This document shows positions 1 through 9,885 of a DNA stretch of 36,027 nt, in pieces. Location: the NCBI GenBank assembly GCA_902574345.1, contig CACGNF010000008.1, forward strand, positions 1-36,027, written 5' to 3'. Positions within the stretch are counted from its first letter, which is position 1; every line of letters starts with the position of its first letter. Below the pieces are notes generated by a model. That model was not told the DNA's origin. It saw only the letters and a program-made list of their open reading frames with translations, and searched no databases. Position numbers and translations under genes: made by a program. Source of the DNA: an uncultured Pelagibacteraceae bacterium. Lineage in GTDB: Bacteria > Pseudomonadota > Alphaproteobacteria > Pelagibacterales > Pelagibacteraceae.

Positions 1-2
1 AC

Positions 3-1109
3 TCAAAGATAGGTCAATTCAAAAGTAAAGGTAGGATATTTAAGGAATCTTTGTCAAAATATAGATCACCTTATCAAAGAGATAGAGATCGTATTATTCA
101 CAGCGCTTCATTTAGAAGATTGAAACATAAAACACAGGTATTTGTTAATACTGAAGGGGATCATTATAGAACTCGAATTACTCATTCTATGGAGGTTGCT
201 CAAATAGCAAGATCCATCGCCAGATATTTCAGTTTGAACGAGGACTTAGCAGAAACACTCAGTTTAGCGCACGATTTGGGCCACACTCCATTTGGTCATG
301 CAGGTGAAGATGCTTTAAATGAATGTATGAGCACTCATGGAGGATTTGATCACAATTTACAAACATTAAGAATTGTTATGTTTTTAGAAAATAAGTATTT
401 GAAATTTAGTGGTTTAAATCTCTCTATTGAAACATTAGAAGGACTTTTAAAACACAATGGTCCAGTCGAAGATTTTCATTTAGTTGATGAATTGATAGGT
501 GTTAAAAAATTTAAAAACATGATTAATTTTAATACCTTTCCTTCACTAGAGGCCCAGATTTCATCTATATCTGATGATATTGCTTATAATAACCATGACA
601 TACAAGATGGCATTAAAGCAAACTTATTTAGATTAGAAGAGTTAGTAGAAATAGATTTTTTTAAAAATATTTATAGAAAATATAAAAAAAAGATTAACAA
701 AAAAAATTACAAGATTGCAACTTACCAGATTATAAGAGATTCAATTGACATAATGATCAAAGATTTAATAAGTAATACCATCAAGAATCTTAATCAAAAT
801 AAAATTAAAAGTAGAAATGATTTGAATAAAACTGATTTTCTTATGGTTGATTTCTCTGATAAAATTAAAAATTCTGATAATGAAATTAGGTATTTTTTAA
901 GGTCCAAAATGTACAATAATAAGAATGTGCTAAATAAAAATAACAAAGGTAAATTAATAATTAAAAGATTGTTTGCCAAAATAAGTAAAAATCCGGCAAA
1001 ATTTATTTCAAAAGAACATTTATCTAAAAACAAATATCGATCAGTTTCTGATTTTATTTCTGGTATGACTGACAGATATGCTATCAACCTTTATAACGAT
1101 ATCAAATGA
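3..1109 (+). CDS. dgt: Deoxyguanosinetriphosphate triphosphohydrolase-like protein (HD domain), 5' truncated by window edge
   Basis: RSPYQRDRDRIIHSASFRRLKHKTQVF, THSMEV and AHDLGHTPFGHAGE HD motifs. The frame stays open upstream of the TTG at 51 back to base 3 (SKIGQFKSKGRIFKES...), so the true start lies outside the window. Confidence 0.93.
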   Translation, partial: SKIGQFKSKGRIFKESLSKYRSPYQRDRDRIIHSASFRRLKHKTQVFVNTEGDHYRTRITHSMEVAQIARSIARYFSLNEDLAETLSLAHDLGHTPFGHAGEDALNECMSTHGGFDHNLQTLRIVMFLENKYLKFSGLNLSIETLEGLLKHNGPVEDFHLVDELIGVKKFKNMINFNTFPSLEAQISSISDDIAYNNHDIQDGIKANLFRLEELVEIDFFKNIYRKYKKKINKKNYKIATYQIIRDSIDIMIKDLISNTIKNLNQNKIKSRNDLNKTDFLMVDFSDKIKNSDNEIRYFLRSKMYNNKNVLNKNNKGKLIIKRLFAKISKNPAKFISKEHLSKNKYRSVSDFISGMTDRYAINLYNDIK

Positions 1110-2839
1110 ACATTTTTGATCAATACTTAGACAAAATAAAAAAAATTATTTTAGATTTATCGAAAAAGGGTAAAATAATTTTGCCAGATAATTTAGATGG
1201 AATAAACACAGAAATTCCACCTGAGAAATTTAATTGTGACATTTCTACAAATGTTGCCATGGTTTTGTCAAAAATAAATAAAAAGCCCCCCTTGGAATTA
1301 GCTGAAACCTTAGCAAAGAGTCTTGAAAATGAAGACAAGTCAATAAAAGAGGTATCAATCGTAAAACCCGGATTTATAAATATTAAATTTCAACCTGAGT
1401 TTTGGACAAATTTTTCAAAAGAAATTATTAAGAACGCTAAAACATTTGGAATAAATATAAATGAGCAAAAGAAAAAATATTTAATTGAATTTGTTTCTGC
1501 CAACCCAACAGGGCCTTTACATGTGGGTCATTGCCGAGGTGCTATTTTAGGAGATGTAATTTCAAATGTTTTATTATTTAATAATCATAAAGTTACTAAA
1601 GAATATTATGTAAATGACTATGGCAATCAGATAATTAATTTCACAAAATCAGTATATTTTAGAATAAGAGAAATCAAATTTAATGAAACTTTTCCAACAG
1701 ATAATGAAGATCTTTATCCCGGTGAATATTTGATTGAATTTGCTAATAATATCATTTCTTCAAATCCAAAAATAGATTTTACTAATTACGATCCAATATC
1801 TGAACAATTAACGAGCCTGTCTATAGACGAGGCAATTAAATTAATAAAAAAAAATCTTAGTAGCCTTGGTATAATTCACGATAATTTCGTCAGTGAAAAA
1901 AAATTAGTGCTTAATCAAGAAGTTGAAAAAGTAGTAGAAAATCTTCAAAAAAATAAATTTGTTTATAAAGGTAAAATTAAAGCTCCAGCTGGTGAGGACG
2001 ATAATAATTGGGTTGAAAGAGAACAATTACTTTTCAAATCAACTGATTTTGGTGATGACAAAGATAGAGCATTACAAAAATCCGATGGTGCTTGGACTTA
2101 TTTTGCCAGTGATGTTGCCTACCATAAAAATAAATTGGATAGAAAGTTTGACTACTTAATAAATATTTTAGGCGCGGATCATGCGGGTTATATTAAAAGA
2201 ATTACATCCTCTGTTGATGCTTTATCAAACTCTAAAGGAAAACTTATTTGTAAAGTTAGTCAACTTGTAAAACTTATAAAGGATAAAAAACCATTTAAAA
2301 TGTCAAAACGTAAAGGTGATTATATAACTGTAGATGATTTAATTAATGAAGTTGGAAAAGATGCTACACGTTTTATCATGTTGAACAGAAGTAATGATGT
2401 CGAACTTGATTTTGATTTTGATAATGTAATTGAAAAATCAAAAGACAATCCTTTGTATTACGTGCAATATTGTTATGCTCGAATTTCATCTGTTTTTAGA
2501 CATCTGGAAATAGATTTAAAAAAAGATTTAAAGATTGATGAATATAATTTTGAATATTCTGACCACGAAATAAACATCTTAAAAAAAATATCCGAGTGGC
2601 CAAAGTGCATCGAAATATCAAGTAAGAAGCTTGAACCACATAGAATTCCAGTATATCTTTATGAGCTAGCCTCTCTCTTTCATTCTTATTGGAACTTAGG
2701 AAAAGATAATCCTGAAAAAAGATTTATAAATGAGAATAAGAAGATATCAAATGACAAATTAGTTTTATTAAAACTTATATCAAATGTTATTAAATCTGGG
2801 ATGAATATTGTAGGTGTGTCTGCTCCTGAAAAAATGTAA
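1106..2839 (+). CDS. argS: Arginyl-tRNA synthetase
   Basis: SANPTGPLHVGHCRGAILGD (HIGH-type motif), FKMSKRKGDYITVDDL (KMSKS-type), class I ArgS C-terminal region. Confidence 0.97.
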   Translation: MNIFDQYLDKIKKIILDLSKKGKIILPDNLDGINTEIPPEKFNCDISTNVAMVLSKINKKPPLELAETLAKSLENEDKSIKEVSIVKPGFINIKFQPEFWTNFSKEIIKNAKTFGININEQKKKYLIEFVSANPTGPLHVGHCRGAILGDVISNVLLFNNHKVTKEYYVNDYGNQIINFTKSVYFRIREIKFNETFPTDNEDLYPGEYLIEFANNIISSNPKIDFTNYDPISEQLTSLSIDEAIKLIKKNLSSLGIIHDNFVSEKKLVLNQEVEKVVENLQKNKFVYKGKIKAPAGEDDNNWVEREQLLFKSTDFGDDKDRALQKSDGAWTYFASDVAYHKNKLDRKFDYLINILGADHAGYIKRITSSVDALSNSKGKLICKVSQLVKLIKDKKPFKMSKRKGDYITVDDLINEVGKDATRFIMLNRSNDVELDFDFDNVIEKSKDNPLYYVQYCYARISSVFRHLEIDLKKDLKIDEYNFEYSDHEINILKKISEWPKCIEISSKKLEPHRIPVYLYELASLFHSYWNLGKDNPEKRFINENKKISNDKLVLLKLISNVIKSGMNIVGVSAPEKM

Positions 2840-3102
2840 TGTTTAAAGAAATCAAATATATTATTTTTGTTTTTATTATTGGTCTTTTTATTTTTTTTAC
2901 AGCAAAATATTATTTTTCTGATGCCTATAAAAAAAAATCATATAGATCACTCAACAATATCGAAAATAAGATAAATACTTACTCAGAAAAATTACCAATT
3001 TTAGAGGATGATACGAAAAATATTATTGAATACGTTGAGCAAACAACCAATAAAAAAAAGAAAAAATTTAATTTTTGGAAATTATTAGAAAATAATGAAT
3101 AA
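2839..3102 (+). CDS. Small membrane-anchored hypothetical protein (one N-terminal TM, charged tail)
   Basis: 87-aa ORF overlapping the argS stop (TAATG) and the nagZ start; hydrophobic IIFVFIIGLFIFFTAKYYF then a Lys-rich tail. Confidence 0.75.
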   Translation: MFKEIKYIIFVFIIGLFIFFTAKYYFSDAYKKKSYRSLNNIENKINTYSEKLPILEDDTKNIIEYVEQTTNKKKKKFNFWKLLENNE

Positions 3103-4042
3103 ACGCCGATCTTTTATTGTTGGTATCAAATCAACAAAACTTTCAGCAAAAGAAAAGTCATTTCTTAAAAGATATAAGCCCTGGGGAGTTATCTTATTTA
3201 CAAGAAATATTAAAAATATTGATCAAACTCTAAAACTCACCACGTCAATAAGAAAATTATTTAAAGATAAAAAATATCCCATTTTAATTGATCAAGAAGG
3301 GGGTAAAGTTAACCGGTTAAAAAATATTATATCATTCGATAATTTGACTTCAGAATTTTTTGGAAAAAAATATGTTAAAAATGTAGATGAATTTAAATTT
3401 TATTATAAATTATTTATTGATAAAACTTCATATTTATTAAAATCTCTTGGTATTAATATTAATACTTCCCCTGTCTTAGATTTAAGAATTAAAGGTGCAT
3501 CAAATATCATTGGGAATAGATCTTTTTCCAATAATCCCAAAATTGTATCTAAAATAGGAGATTATTGTATCAATTATTTCCATCAAAATGGTATTGGAAC
3601 AGTCATAAAGCATATTCCAGGACATGGTCTTGCAAAAGTAGACAGTCACCATTTTACTCCAATAGTAAATAAAAAATTGAGTTATCTAACTAAGAAAGAT
3701 TTTCTTCCTTTTAAAAATAAAAAAACTTTTTTTGCAATGACCGCTCACATAATTTTTACTCAAATTGATAAAGAAAATTGTGTTACTCACTCAAAAAAAT
3801 TTATTAAATTAATTCGCAATAAAATTGGTTTTAAAGATATTCTAATCTCTGATGATTTATCCATGAAAAGTCTTAAGGGTAATTTAAAGGAAAATACAAT
3901 CAAAACGTTTAGTGCAGGTTGTAATTTAGCCTTACATTGTAATGGAAATTTAAATGAAATGAAAATTGTAGGAAATAATTCACCATTGATAAATCCTTTT
4001 CTTATAAAAAAAACATCACAATTTTACAAAATTTTAAGTTAA
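3095..4042 (+). CDS. nagZ: Beta-N-acetylhexosaminidase (GH3)
   Basis: IDQEGGKVNRLK, KHIPGHGLAKVDSHH, LISDDLSMKSL motifs. Confidence 0.95.
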   Translation: MNKRRSFIVGIKSTKLSAKEKSFLKRYKPWGVILFTRNIKNIDQTLKLTTSIRKLFKDKKYPILIDQEGGKVNRLKNIISFDNLTSEFFGKKYVKNVDEFKFYYKLFIDKTSYLLKSLGININTSPVLDLRIKGASNIIGNRSFSNNPKIVSKIGDYCINYFHQNGIGTVIKHIPGHGLAKVDSHHFTPIVNKKLSYLTKKDFLPFKNKKTFFAMTAHIIFTQIDKENCVTHSKKFIKLIRNKIGFKDILISDDLSMKSLKGNLKENTIKTFSAGCNLALHCNGNLNEMKIVGNNSPLINPFLIKKTSQFYKILS

Positions 4043-4048
4043 TATTGA

Positions 4049-4792
4049 TTGATGATTGAAAATGATTCTGAACTTTTTAAAGTAGATGTTGAAAACTATA
4101 ATGGTCCATTAGATGTCCTTTTAGATCTAGCAAAAGCTCAAAAAGTTAATCTTGAGGATATATCGATTACAAAATTAGCAGATCAGTTTCATGATTTTAT
4201 TACTCAAGAAAAAAAATTAAATTTAGAGATTGCTTCAGAATACTTATTAATGGCAACATGGTTAGCATATTTAAAATCAAAATTACTATTACCAGGCACC
4301 CCTGAAGAAGAATTTAAAGTTCAAGAAGTAGCTGAAAAATTAAAACTTCAACTTAAGAAACTTGAATTAATAAGGTTATTATCTGAACAGATGCTTAAAA
4401 GAAAAAGATTAGGCAGAGAAATTAGAACTAGAGGCATGAGAGCAGGCATAAGGCCCATCTACAATAGTGAGTATAAATTAAATTTATTTGACCTAATGAA
4501 AACATACTCCACTATAATTATGACTAAAGATTTTCAGAGAATAAATATTCCAAAATTACCAGTTTTTACAACTGAAGAAGGTATAAAAACTATAAAAGAT
4601 TTTTTTGGAAAATTAATGGATTGGAAAAAATTAGATGATTTAATACCAAAAAATTTTAAAAGTGGATCAAAATATAAACGAACTGGTAAAGCAGGAATAT
4701 TTGCAGGGTCTCTTGAGTTAGTCAAGGAGGGCAACCTAAGCATAAAACAAGAAAACCTTTTTGATGATATTTATATAAAAGAAAACAAATGA
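4049..4792 (+). CDS. scpA: Segregation and condensation protein A
   Basis: NYNGPLDVLLDLAKAQKVNLEDISITKLADQF and SEYLLMATWLAYLKSKLLLP. TTG at 4049 or ATG at 4052 as start. Confidence 0.93.
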   Translation: MMIENDSELFKVDVENYNGPLDVLLDLAKAQKVNLEDISITKLADQFHDFITQEKKLNLEIASEYLLMATWLAYLKSKLLLPGTPEEEFKVQEVAEKLKLQLKKLELIRLLSEQMLKRKRLGREIRTRGMRAGIRPIYNSEYKLNLFDLMKTYSTIIMTKDFQRINIPKLPVFTTEEGIKTIKDFFGKLMDWKKLDDLIPKNFKSGSKYKRTGKAGIFAGSLELVKEGNLSIKQENLFDDIYIKENK

Positions 4793-5490
4793 TAAAAAAA
4801 AAGATTAAGAAAAAAGATAATATTATTAATTTTCCAACTAAATTATCTTCAATTGAAAAGGAAATTGAAGGTATTGTTTTTGCTGCTGCAGAACCATTAG
4901 ATATTGAAACTATTGAAAATAAGATATCTAAAAAAGCAGATGTCGAAAAAATTTTGTTAAAATTACAAGCTGAATATTCAAATCGAGGTATTAACTTAGT
5001 TTGTATTTCTAAAAAATGGTCCTTTAGAACCTCACCTAATCTTTCAAATTTAATGACCCAAGAAAAAACTGTTGAAAAAAAATTATCAAAAGCTGCAATA
5101 GAAACTCTTGCTATAATTGTTTATCATCAACCAGTTACTCGAGCAGAGATAGAAGAAATAAGAGGAGTAGCTTTTGGGACTAACACATTAGAAATTTTAA
5201 TGGAATTAAATTGGGTTAAACCTGGTGGACGAAAAAATGTCCCTGGTCGACCTATTCAATATGTTACGACGGATGACTTTTTAAGCCATTTTAACTTGCA
5301 AAAATTATCTGATCTACCAACAGTAGATGAACTTGGAGCTGCAGGTTTAATTGATAGTGCCAATATTGATAATGCTATTTTTGGTACTGGAAAATTCTAT
5401 AAAGAAAAACAAGATGATAAAAAAGAGGACATTTATTCAAATATTGATGAAATGTTAAGTAGCACTCTTGACTCGGATGAGAAAAACTAA
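4789..5490 (+). CDS. scpB: Segregation and condensation protein B
   Basis: ALETLAIIVYHQPVTRAEIEEIRGV-type winged-helix region; directly downstream of scpA. Confidence 0.93.
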   Translation: MIKKKIKKKDNIINFPTKLSSIEKEIEGIVFAAAEPLDIETIENKISKKADVEKILLKLQAEYSNRGINLVCISKKWSFRTSPNLSNLMTQEKTVEKKLSKAAIETLAIIVYHQPVTRAEIEEIRGVAFGTNTLEILMELNWVKPGGRKNVPGRPIQYVTTDDFLSHFNLQKLSDLPTVDELGAAGLIDSANIDNAIFGTGKFYKEKQDDKKEDIYSNIDEMLSSTLDSDEKN

Positions 5491-5540
5491 GCCTACAAAT
5501 TAGACTTTTCAATTATTGATAAAAAGGTTATAAGTTTTCT

Positions 5541-5741
5541 ATGAGCATTGGAATTTGGCAAATAGCGATCGTTGTAATACTTGTGGTATTATTATTTGGT
5601 AGAGGAAAAATTTCTAGCCTTATGGGCGATGTAGCAAAAGGAATAAAAAGTTTTAAAAAGGGAATGGCATCAGATGTGACTGATGACAATGAGCCAAAAA
5701 ATATTTCTGACGATAATCAAGATTCGAACAAAAAAGAATAA
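5541..5741 (+). CDS. tatA: Sec-independent translocase TatA
   Basis: Short TM plus amphipathic helix: [38 protein letters not shown]. Confidence 0.93.
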   Translation: MSIGIWQIAIVVILVVLLFGRGKISSLMGDVAKGIKSFKKGMASDVTDDNEPKNISDDNQDSNKKE

Positions 5742-5746
5742 ATCAC

Positions 5747-5959
5747 ATGCCTACTATTGGTTGGTTTGAGATTTTAATAATAGTTGCAATAGCTATTGTA
5801 GTTTTGGGACCTAAGGACTTTCCGATAATGCTAAAAAAAGTTGGTTCATGGATCGGCTCTGCAAAAAAATATGTCAATAATATTCAAAATGAAGTCTCAA
5901 ATATTGATCTTGAAGATAATAAAATAGAAAAAAAAGAAGAAAAAAAAGATGAGTCATGA
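5747..5959 (+). CDS. tatB: Sec-independent translocase TatB
   Basis: IGWFEILIIVAIAIVVLGPKDFPIMLKKVGSWIG; lies between tatA and tatC. Confidence 0.9.
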   Translation: MPTIGWFEILIIVAIAIVVLGPKDFPIMLKKVGSWIGSAKKYVNNIQNEVSNIDLEDNKIEKKEEKKDES

Positions 5960-6719
5960 CGAAAATGAAGGTGGCTTTGTAAGTCATTTAGCAGAGTTAA
6001 GAAAAAGACTAATTCATAGTTTTATTTTTCTAATAATCTTTTTTATAGGATGTTATTTTTTTGCTGAACATCTTTATGGTTTTTTAGTGGAGCCATACGC
6101 ACAAGCAGTTAAAGATGATGGAACTGATAGAAGATTAATTTTCACAGCCTTACAGGAAACTTTCCTTACCTATTTGAAAGTATCTTTTTTCACAGCTTTT
6201 TTTGTTACTTGTCCATTTATTTTAATGCAGATTTGGAAATTTATTGCTCCTGGACTTTATAAACATGAAAAAATTGCAATTTTACCTTATTTAGTTTTAA
6301 CCCCGATCTTATTCTTATTAGGGGGCATGTTGGTTTATTATTTAATAATGCCCTTGGCGATAAAATTCTTTTTATCTTTTGAAAGTTCTGGTCTTTCAAC
6401 AAATTTACCAATTCAATTAGAGGCAAAAGTAAACGAGTATCTTTCATTGGTAATGAAACTTATATTTGCGTTTGGCATAAGTTTTCAATTACCTGTTGTG
6501 TTGAGTTTATTAGCGAGGGTAGGGTTAGTTGATTCTGATTTTTTAAAGAAACGAAGAAAATATGTTGTGGTTATTATATTCGCAGCTGCAGCTTTACTCA
6601 CACCCCCAGATCCCGTAACACAAATTGGTTTAGCGATACCTTTATTAATTCTATATGAATTATCAATATTTTCAGTAAAACTTATTGAAAATAAAAATTT
6701 AAAAAATTCTGATGCATAA
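5949..6719 (+). CDS. tatC: Sec-independent translocase TatC
   Basis: FVSHLAELRKRLIHS, ALQETFLTYLKVS, LLTPPDPVTQ motifs; multi-TM. Confidence 0.96.
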   Translation: MSHDENEGGFVSHLAELRKRLIHSFIFLIIFFIGCYFFAEHLYGFLVEPYAQAVKDDGTDRRLIFTALQETFLTYLKVSFFTAFFVTCPFILMQIWKFIAPGLYKHEKIAILPYLVLTPILFLLGGMLVYYLIMPLAIKFFLSFESSGLSTNLPIQLEAKVNEYLSLVMKLIFAFGISFQLPVVLSLLARVGLVDSDFLKKRRKYVVVIIFAAAALLTPPDPVTQIGLAIPLLILYELSIFSVKLIENKNLKNSDA

Positions 6720-7971
6720 TATTAAAGAAATTAGAAAAGATTTTGATGCATTTTCAAAAGCATTAAAAAAAAGATCAATTGATATAGATCTCAATAAACT
6801 CAAAAAATTAGATATAGATAATCGAGATTTAATTCATAAAAAAGAAACATTCGAAAAAGAAAAGAAAGATATTTCAAAAACAAAAGATAAAGCTTTATTT
6901 TCTAGGTCAAAAGAAATTACCCAATCTATTGACAAAATTACTGATCAACAATCAAAAATAAAATCAGACCTAGATGAAATTTTATCAAGTATTCCTAATA
7001 TACCTCATGATGATGTGCCTGTAGGATCTAATGAAAATGAAAATGTTGAATTAACTAAATCAGGTCAGATTCCTAATTTTGAATTTACTCCAAAATCACA
7101 CTATGAATTAGGTGAAAAACTTGGCATGTTAGATTTTGATCTTGCCACAAAAACCACTGGCTCAAGATTTGTTTTTGTTAAGAATAAATTAGCATTACTT
7201 GAAAGAGCTATTTCAAATTTTATGCTTGATATTCATACCTCAAAAAATGGATATGAGGAAATTTCACCACCTTTATTAGCATCAGAAAATACAATGTTTG
7301 GAACTGGTCAACTACCTAAATTTGAAACTGATCAATTTGAAGTAAAATTAGAAGAGGGAAGTGGAAGAAAATTTTTAATTCCTACAGCAGAAGTTATTTT
7401 AACCAATATTGTAAAAGACAAAATTTTAGATCTTAAAAAATTACCAATGAGATTTGTTGCATCTACCCCATGTTTTAGAAAAGAAGCTGGTAGTTATGGT
7501 AAAGATACAAAAGGGATGATTAGACAACATCAATTTTATAAAGTTGAATTAGTTAGTATTGTTGAACAAAATAAATGTCTTGAAGAATTAGAGAGAATGA
7601 CAAATTGTGCCACAGGAATTTTGGATTTGTTAGAGTTACCATATAGAAAAATGATTTTATGTAGTGGAGACATGGGATTTAGTGCAGAAAAAACTTACGA
7701 TATAGAAGTATGGTTACCTTCAGAAAACAAATATAGAGAAATATCTTCATGTTCATCATGTTCAACTTTCCAGGCAACACGGATGAAAGCTAGATATAAA
7801 AATTCAAATAAAGAAACATTATTTGTTGGAACGCTTAATGGAAGTGGTTTAGCAGTGGGTAGAACTCTTATTGCTATTTTAGAAAATTTCCAGCAAATGG
7901 ATGGGTCTATAAGTATTCCAAAAGTGCTTAGACCTTATATGAATAATCTAGAAAAAATTAGCCTGAATTAA
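6712..7971 (+). CDS. serS: Seryl-tRNA synthetase
   Basis: N-terminal coiled coil; class II motifs FRKEAGSYGKDTKGMIRQHQFYKVEL and LNGSGLAVGRTLIAILEN. Confidence 0.97.
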   Translation: MHNIKEIRKDFDAFSKALKKRSIDIDLNKLKKLDIDNRDLIHKKETFEKEKKDISKTKDKALFSRSKEITQSIDKITDQQSKIKSDLDEILSSIPNIPHDDVPVGSNENENVELTKSGQIPNFEFTPKSHYELGEKLGMLDFDLATKTTGSRFVFVKNKLALLERAISNFMLDIHTSKNGYEEISPPLLASENTMFGTGQLPKFETDQFEVKLEEGSGRKFLIPTAEVILTNIVKDKILDLKKLPMRFVASTPCFRKEAGSYGKDTKGMIRQHQFYKVELVSIVEQNKCLEELERMTNCATGILDLLELPYRKMILCSGDMGFSAEKTYDIEVWLPSENKYREISSCSSCSTFQATRMKARYKNSNKETLFVGTLNGSGLAVGRTLIAILENFQQMDGSISIPKVLRPYMNNLEKISLN

Positions 7972-8025
7972 AGTTGTTTTAACTTAAGAGATAGTATAAA
8001 TATTCATTTTTAATTAAGGAGTTTT

Positions 8026-8313
8026 ATGGAAAGTTCAGGAATAGGTCAATTTATACCACTAATACTAATTTTTGTTATTTTTTATTTTTTCTTGATAAGA
8101 CCACAGCAAAAAAAAGTCAAAGAGCACAAAGCTATGGTCGAGGGTTTAAAAAAAGGTGATAAGATTGTAACTTCAGGCGGTATCACAGGAACCATAACTA
8201 GAGTTGTAGACAACGATAAAATTGAAGTTGAGGTTGCTGAAAATGTGACTGTTGAAGTAATCAGAGGTACAGGTGTACAAAGTCTGATGAACTCTCAAGA
8301 AGTTAAAAAGTAA
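8026..8313 (+). CDS. yajC: Preprotein translocase subunit YajC
   Basis: FYFFLIRPQQKKVKEHKAMVEGLKKGDKIVTSGGITGTI; upstream AAGGAG. Confidence 0.95.
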   Translation: MESSGIGQFIPLILIFVIFYFFLIRPQQKKVKEHKAMVEGLKKGDKIVTSGGITGTITRVVDNDKIEVEVAENVTVEVIRGTGVQSLMNSQEVKK

Positions 8314-8328
8314 TTTTGTTAAAGTAAA

Positions 8329-9885
8329 GTGTTATATTTTTCAAAATTCAGAATAATTTCAGTAATATTAATTTCTCTATTTTTTATTTTAATTGCTTCA
8401 TCAAATTTATTTAAGTTTGAAAACAACTTACTAAATAAGAAAATTAATCTTGGATTAGATCTTCAGGGAGGCTCTTACCTATTACTGGAAATTGATAATA
8501 ATCCAGTTATTGAGCAAAAAATACAAAATCTTTCAATTACAATTAGAAATTATTTCAAAGACAAAAATATTAGAATTAAAAATTTAAAAATTTTAGGACA
8601 AAAATTATCTTTTTCTGTAGATGAAAACTTTAAACAAACTGTCCTAGACACATTTAATGACAAGGAAAGTGAATTAAATCCTTATTATCCAAGATTTAAA
8701 TCTCATCAATTAGATATCATTGAGGAAAATAATATTTTTTTTGTCAATTACTCAACCCAAGGTATCGTTAAACTAAAAACATCATCTCAAGATCAAGCAT
8801 TAGAAATTGTAAGAAGAAGAATTGATGAGATAGGAACTAATGAACCTAATATTCTAAAAAGAGGAAACGACAGAATTCTTGTTGAATTACCTGGATTAGA
8901 TGATCCAATGAGAATTAAATCATTGCTTGGTAAAACTGCAAATCTTACATTTAGATTTGTAACTAATAACGATCAAGACTCTTTTGGAGCGGAAAAACTT
9001 AGTTATGAAGATGGGTCTGAAGAAGATGCTCTGGTAAGTAAAAGAATTATTTTAAGCGGAGACAATCTACTAGATGCTCAACCAAGAATGGATAGTGAGA
9101 CAAATGAAACAGTAGTTACATTTACACTTGATAGAGTTGGCGCTAAAAGATTTGGTAAGGCCACATCGACGGGTATTGGCAAGCAATTAGCAATAGTATT
9201 GGATGGCAAAATTATAAGCGCACCAGTTATAAGAGATACAATTGCAAGTGGATCAGGTCAAATCAGTGGAGGATTTACTTTTCAATCAGCAACAGATTTA
9301 GCTCTTTTATTAAGATCTGGTGCATTACCTGCGCCTTTAAATATTATTGAGGAACGAACAGTTGGTCCAGACTTAGGACAAGACTCAATTAATGCAGGGA
9401 TGATTGCATTAGCAATTGGTTTTGTATTAGTAATAATATTTATATTTGTGAAATACAAAGTATTTGGTTTAATTACCAATATAACATTAATACTTAACCT
9501 TTTCTTACTCATTGGAATATTGACTATATTCGAGGCGACCTTAACCCTTCCGGGGATCGCTGGAATAATTTTGACAGTTGGTATGGCAGTCGATGCAAAT
9601 GTTTTAATTTTTGAGAGAATTAAAGAAGAGCTAAAAAATGAAAAAAATAATTTAATAGCTTTTGATAGTGGTTACACAAAATCTAGAACCGCAATACTCG
9701 ATGCAAATATAACAACATTATTAGCAGCTATAATCTTATTTTTTATGGGCTCAGGTCCAATCAAAGGTTTTTCACTTACACTTGGGATTGGAATATTTAC
9801 AACATTGTTCTCAGTGTATTTCATAGCAAGGTTATTGACTGTTTTGTATGTGTACAGAAATAAAGAAAAAGAGGGTTTAATTTAG
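8329..9885 (+). CDS. secD: Protein translocase subunit SecD
   Basis: LGLDLQGGSYLLLEID, GPDLGQDSINAGMIALAIG, GMAVDANVLIFERIKEE; GTG start. Confidence 0.96.
   Translation: MLYFSKFRIISVILISLFFILIASSNLFKFENNLLNKKINLGLDLQGGSYLLLEIDNNPVIEQKIQNLSITIRNYFKDKNIRIKNLKILGQKLSFSVDENFKQTVLDTFNDKESELNPYYPRFKSHQLDIIEENNIFFVNYSTQGIVKLKTSSQDQALEIVRRRIDEIGTNEPNILKRGNDRILVELPGLDDPMRIKSLLGKTANLTFRFVTNNDQDSFGAEKLSYEDGSEEDALVSKRIILSGDNLLDAQPRMDSETNETVVTFTLDRVGAKRFGKATSTGIGKQLAIVLDGKIISAPVIRDTIASGSGQISGGFTFQSATDLALLLRSGALPAPLNIIEERTVGPDLGQDSINAGMIALAIGFVLVIIFIFVKYKVFGLITNITLILNLFLLIGILTIFEATLTLPGIAGIILTVGMAVDANVLIFERIKEELKNEKNNLIAFDSGYTKSRTAILDANITTLLAAIILFFMGSGPIKGFSLTLGIGIFTTLFSVYFIARLLTVLYVYRNKEKEGLI

Noticed and set aside
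1959-2159. 66-aa plus ORF inside argS
   Set aside because: Out-of-frame ORF within argS; argS frame is unambiguous.
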